This document shows positions 61,860 through 64,000 of a DNA stretch of 64,000 bases, in pieces (positions within the stretch are counted from its first letter, which is position 1; each line of letters begins with the position of its first letter). The stretch spans positions 1 through 64,000 of the forward strand of contig JADZER010000073.1 of NCBI GenBank assembly GCA_020850415.1, written 5' to 3'. The DNA is from Phycisphaerales bacterium. GTDB taxonomy: Bacteria; Planctomycetota; Phycisphaerae; Phycisphaerales; UBA1924. A program made the translations under genes and the position numbers. The notes beneath the pieces are model-generated. The model ran no database searches, was not told the origin of the DNA, and was given only the letters and a program-made list of their open reading frames with translations.

Positions 61860-62609
61860 ATGGACCAGCACCAGCCGCAAAGCCCCGTCGCCGCGCCCGA
61901 TCACCGCGGGGACATCGGCGCGAACTATCTCTGGTGGCAGAAGAACGGGGCGTTCTGGGTCGAGCGGTACCCAACCAACAAGCGGCAGACACCCAAGTAT
62001 CACATCTCCGAGTTCATCCTCTGCGAGTATGTCGCCCAGCACGCGCCGGCACGGGTTCTCGAGTTCGGCTGCGGCACGGGGCGTCACCTGCGTTACCTCC
62101 GCGACATCCCCGGCGTGGATGTATTCGGGTTTGATCAAAGCCCGACGATGGTCGAGGGCATCCGGCGCTGGGCCGATCAGGAGTGGCTCGGCTCGCATGT
62201 CGCCGTCGGCGCCCCGCTCGGACCGCTCCCCTACGAGGACGGGTCGTTCGACCTGGTCTTCACCGCCTCAGTGCTCGTGCATGTCAGGCCGGAGGATCTC
62301 CCCGGCATCCTGCAAGAGCTCGCCCGCGTCAGCCGCGGCCATGTCCTGCATGTCGAGAACCGTCTCGGCTGGAGCGCGCCCTACGCGCCGGACCACGACG
62401 GCTGCTGGACGCATGACCTGCCGGGCGCCTATGCGGCGTCGGGCTGGGAGTGCCAGGACATCAGCGGGGGGGATCCGACGCCCGCGCTGTTCCGGGCGTT
62501 GGCGCCGGGCTGCGCCGCGAGGTACACGCCGTCGCCCCAGCTCCTGGGGTTGTACGAGGGCATGGTGCGATCGCTCATGGGGCCGCGGACCCCTCCCCGC
62601 TACGCCTGA
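61860..62609 (+). CDS. Class I SAM-dependent methyltransferase
   Basis: 249 residues. Motif I is VLEFGCGTGRHLRYL, followed by VFGFDQSPTMVEGIRRWA and FDLVFTASVLVHVRPEDLPGILQELARVSRG, a typical Rossmann-like methyltransferase. Substrate unknown. The ATG at 61860 follows a non-conserved upstream open frame. Convergent with the helicase gene, only 9 bp apart. Confidence 0.85.
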   Translation: MDQHQPQSPVAAPDHRGDIGANYLWWQKNGAFWVERYPTNKRQTPKYHISEFILCEYVAQHAPARVLEFGCGTGRHLRYLRDIPGVDVFGFDQSPTMVEGIRRWADQEWLGSHVAVGAPLGPLPYEDGSFDLVFTASVLVHVRPEDLPGILQELARVSRGHVLHVENRLGWSAPYAPDHDGCWTHDLPGAYAASGWECQDISGGDPTPALFRALAPGCAARYTPSPQLLGLYEGMVRSLMGPRTPPRYA

Positions 62610-62618
62610 GGCGCCGAT

Positions 62619-64000
62619 TCAGCCGCCCGTGGTCTCGACCCGGACCCCCTCGGGCAGGGCGTTGAGGAAGCTGCGCCCGTAGCCGGTGGTGAGGACGCGG
62701 GGGTCGAGGATCACCACCCGCCCGGTATCCTGGCTCGACCGGATCAGCCGCCCGAACCCCTGCTTGAACCGGATCACCGCCCGCGGCAGCGAGTCCTCCT
62801 TGAACGGGTCCCCGCCGCGCTCCTGGATGCGCTCGGTCCGCGCCTCGGTCAGCGGCCGGTCGGGCGGCTCGAAGGGCAGGCGGGTGATGATGACATTCCG
62901 AAGCGCCCGCCCACGCACATCGACGCCCTGCCAGAAGCTCGCGGCCCCGAACAGCACAGCCCGGTCGTGGTCGCGGAACTGGCGGAGGATCTCCGAGCGC
63001 GGCCCATCCTGCCCCTGGCAAAAGAGCGGGTAGCCGTCGAACTCCAGATCGGGGCGCGCCAGGCCCGCGACCTTGTTGAGCGTCGCGAAGCTCGTGAACA
63101 GCACAAACGCCCCGCCCTCGGTGGCCCGCGCGTGGTGGAGAATCCGTTCGGCGAGTGCTTGCTCGTACGAGGGCGTCGGGGCCGCCCCACCCCGCGGGCC
63201 CGGCGATCGGGAGCCGGAGGGCGAGGGCATGGAACGGTCGACGAACACCTCCACCTGGCGCGCGTACTCGAACGGGCTGCCGAGCTGCAGGGTGTGGGCG
63301 CCCTCGCAGCCGAGGCGCCCGATCGTGTGGGCGAAGGCCGTCTCGGCGTGCTCGGTGGGCTCGTCCGTGCGCACGGTGCGCGTCGCCAGCGTGGCGCTCG
63401 TCAGGATCACGCTGTGCTCGCGGCTGAAGAGGTACTTATCCAGCAGCGGCGCGACATCGACGGGCGAGGCGGCGATGGAGACGCGGAGGCCCTGGTAGCC
63501 GCGGGCGCCGTCCTCGCCCGGCTCCCGCGCCTCGATCCAGTACACGCACTGCTCGGCGGTCTGCTCGACCCAGGCCTCAGCGACATCGGCGATCGAGACG
63601 GCCCGCTCGATGTACGCGGCCAGCTCGAAGCGGTCGGCCTCGTTCTTGGTGTCCTCGCGGAGCGAGCGGAGGCGCATCCCCAGGTCGTTCATGGCGGGGG
63701 TGAGCGGGTTGGGCACGGCCCGGGCCTCGCGGACCCGCCCGTTGCGCACCCCCGACGACCGCTCGAGGTTGAGCAGGGCCTCGAAGTAGTCCCGCGACGC
63801 CTGCTCGCACCGGCGCACCAGCGCGATCGCCCGCTCGACCGACTCGGTGTCGCCGTGCAGGTTCATCAGGTTCGCGAGGTACCCCCGCTGCGTGCGGGCC
63901 TGGTAGAGCGTCGCGAGCAGGTGGTTGACTCGGCCCTCCGAGAGCGAGAGACCGAAGTGCTCGGCCGCGACATCCTCGACGCAGTGCGCCTCGTCGAGGA
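62619..64000 (-). CDS. DinG/XPD-like ATP-dependent DNA helicase (5' end outside window)
   Basis: C-terminal part of a superfamily 2 helicase; the gene runs off the right edge, where the visible frame begins with the Walker B LDEAHCVED (DEAH). Later motifs are HSVILTSATLATR (III), FVLFTSFATLNKVAG, VLFGAASFWQGVDVRG (V) and KQGFGRLIRSSQDTGRVVILDPR (VI). These match the DinG branch. 460 residues are visible; the P-loop and Fe-S cysteines, if any, lie beyond the window. Confidence 0.88.
   Translation of the reverse strand, partial: LDEAHCVEDVAAEHFGLSLSEGRVNHLLATLYQARTQRGYLANLMNLHGDTESVERAIALVRRCEQASRDYFEALLNLERSSGVRNGRVREARAVPNPLTPAMNDLGMRLRSLREDTKNEADRFELAAYIERAVSIADVAEAWVEQTAEQCVYWIEAREPGEDGARGYQGLRVSIAASPVDVAPLLDKYLFSREHSVILTSATLATRTVRTDEPTEHAETAFAHTIGRLGCEGAHTLQLGSPFEYARQVEVFVDRSMPSPSGSRSPGPRGGAAPTPSYEQALAERILHHARATEGGAFVLFTSFATLNKVAGLARPDLEFDGYPLFCQGQDGPRSEILRQFRDHDRAVLFGAASFWQGVDVRGRALRNVIITRLPFEPPDRPLTEARTERIQERGGDPFKEDSLPRAVIRFKQGFGRLIRSSQDTGRVVILDPRVLTTGYGRSFLNALPEGVRVETTGG

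Overview
The window is about 70% GC and gene-dense. It looks like a chromosomal piece of a Gram-negative planctomycete, probably of the Phycisphaerae type. The pointers are a secreted sugar dehydrogenase with a C-terminal dockerin ending in Gly-Cys-Pro, a prepilin-like protein with an H-x9-DG-type C-terminus, a C-x2-CGYxLRG zinc ribbon, a PEP-CTERM-like tail, LPS genes (kdsD and an LptC/LptA-like giant), and lysine synthesis through the LysW carrier protein. The lineage is an inference; there is no 16S gene here.

Layout. 0.6-10.5 kb: pyrD, a CstA-type transporter with an inserted zinc ribbon, a large FAD/Fe-S dehydrogenase whose coding sequence carries palindromic repeats, an ABC exporter pair, and a prepilin-like protein. 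10.6-17.8 kb (minus strand): homogentisate dioxygenase, a PEP-CTERM-like secreted protein, a possible four-gene operon (Dabb lipoprotein, amino-acid dehydrogenase-like, AOS-family PLP enzyme, small membrane protein), an exported superoxide dismutase and a LURP-one-like protein. 17.9-19.9 kb: rpsB-tsf with promoter and terminator. 20.0-27.3 kb: dockerin sugar dehydrogenase, tRNA-Val(CAC), acyl-CoA dehydrogenase, a guanine-deaminase-like protein lacking a metal ligand, an MBL hydrolase, a cupin and a membrane-anchored helical protein. 27.3-33.1 kb: argH divergent from kdsD and a 1025-residue LptC/LptA-like protein. 33.1-39.9 kb (minus strand): OmpA lipoprotein, an enlarged prepilin peptidase, xseB-xseA and two secreted proteins of unknown function. 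40-51.5 kb: tRNA-Gly(CCC), a site-2 protease, a five-gene peptide/oligopeptide ABC operon, a glycosyltransferase and an orphan CUT2-type double ATPase. 51.6-56.9 kb: the lysW-lysX-lysY-lysZ-lysK operon followed by a short citrate-synthase-fold enzyme. 57-64 kb: aldose epimerase, a P-loop NTPase, phosphomannomutase, a methyltransferase and a DinG-like helicase cut by the window edge.

Three observations stand out. First, the tetranucleotide ACGT is almost absent: in a full read by eye I found one copy, inside tRNA-Gly, and codons ending in C are replaced by T-ending synonyms wherever ACGT would form. Second, the lysW operon appears to be governed by classical transcription attenuation: a 29-codon leader peptide with four Lys-AAA codons overlaps a sequence that can pair with the left arm of a downstream intrinsic terminator. 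Third, at least ten genes have a TANNNT hexamer 5-9 nt before the start codon, as expected for leaderless mRNAs. Several families of short palindromic or tandem repeats also occur, some inside a coding region.
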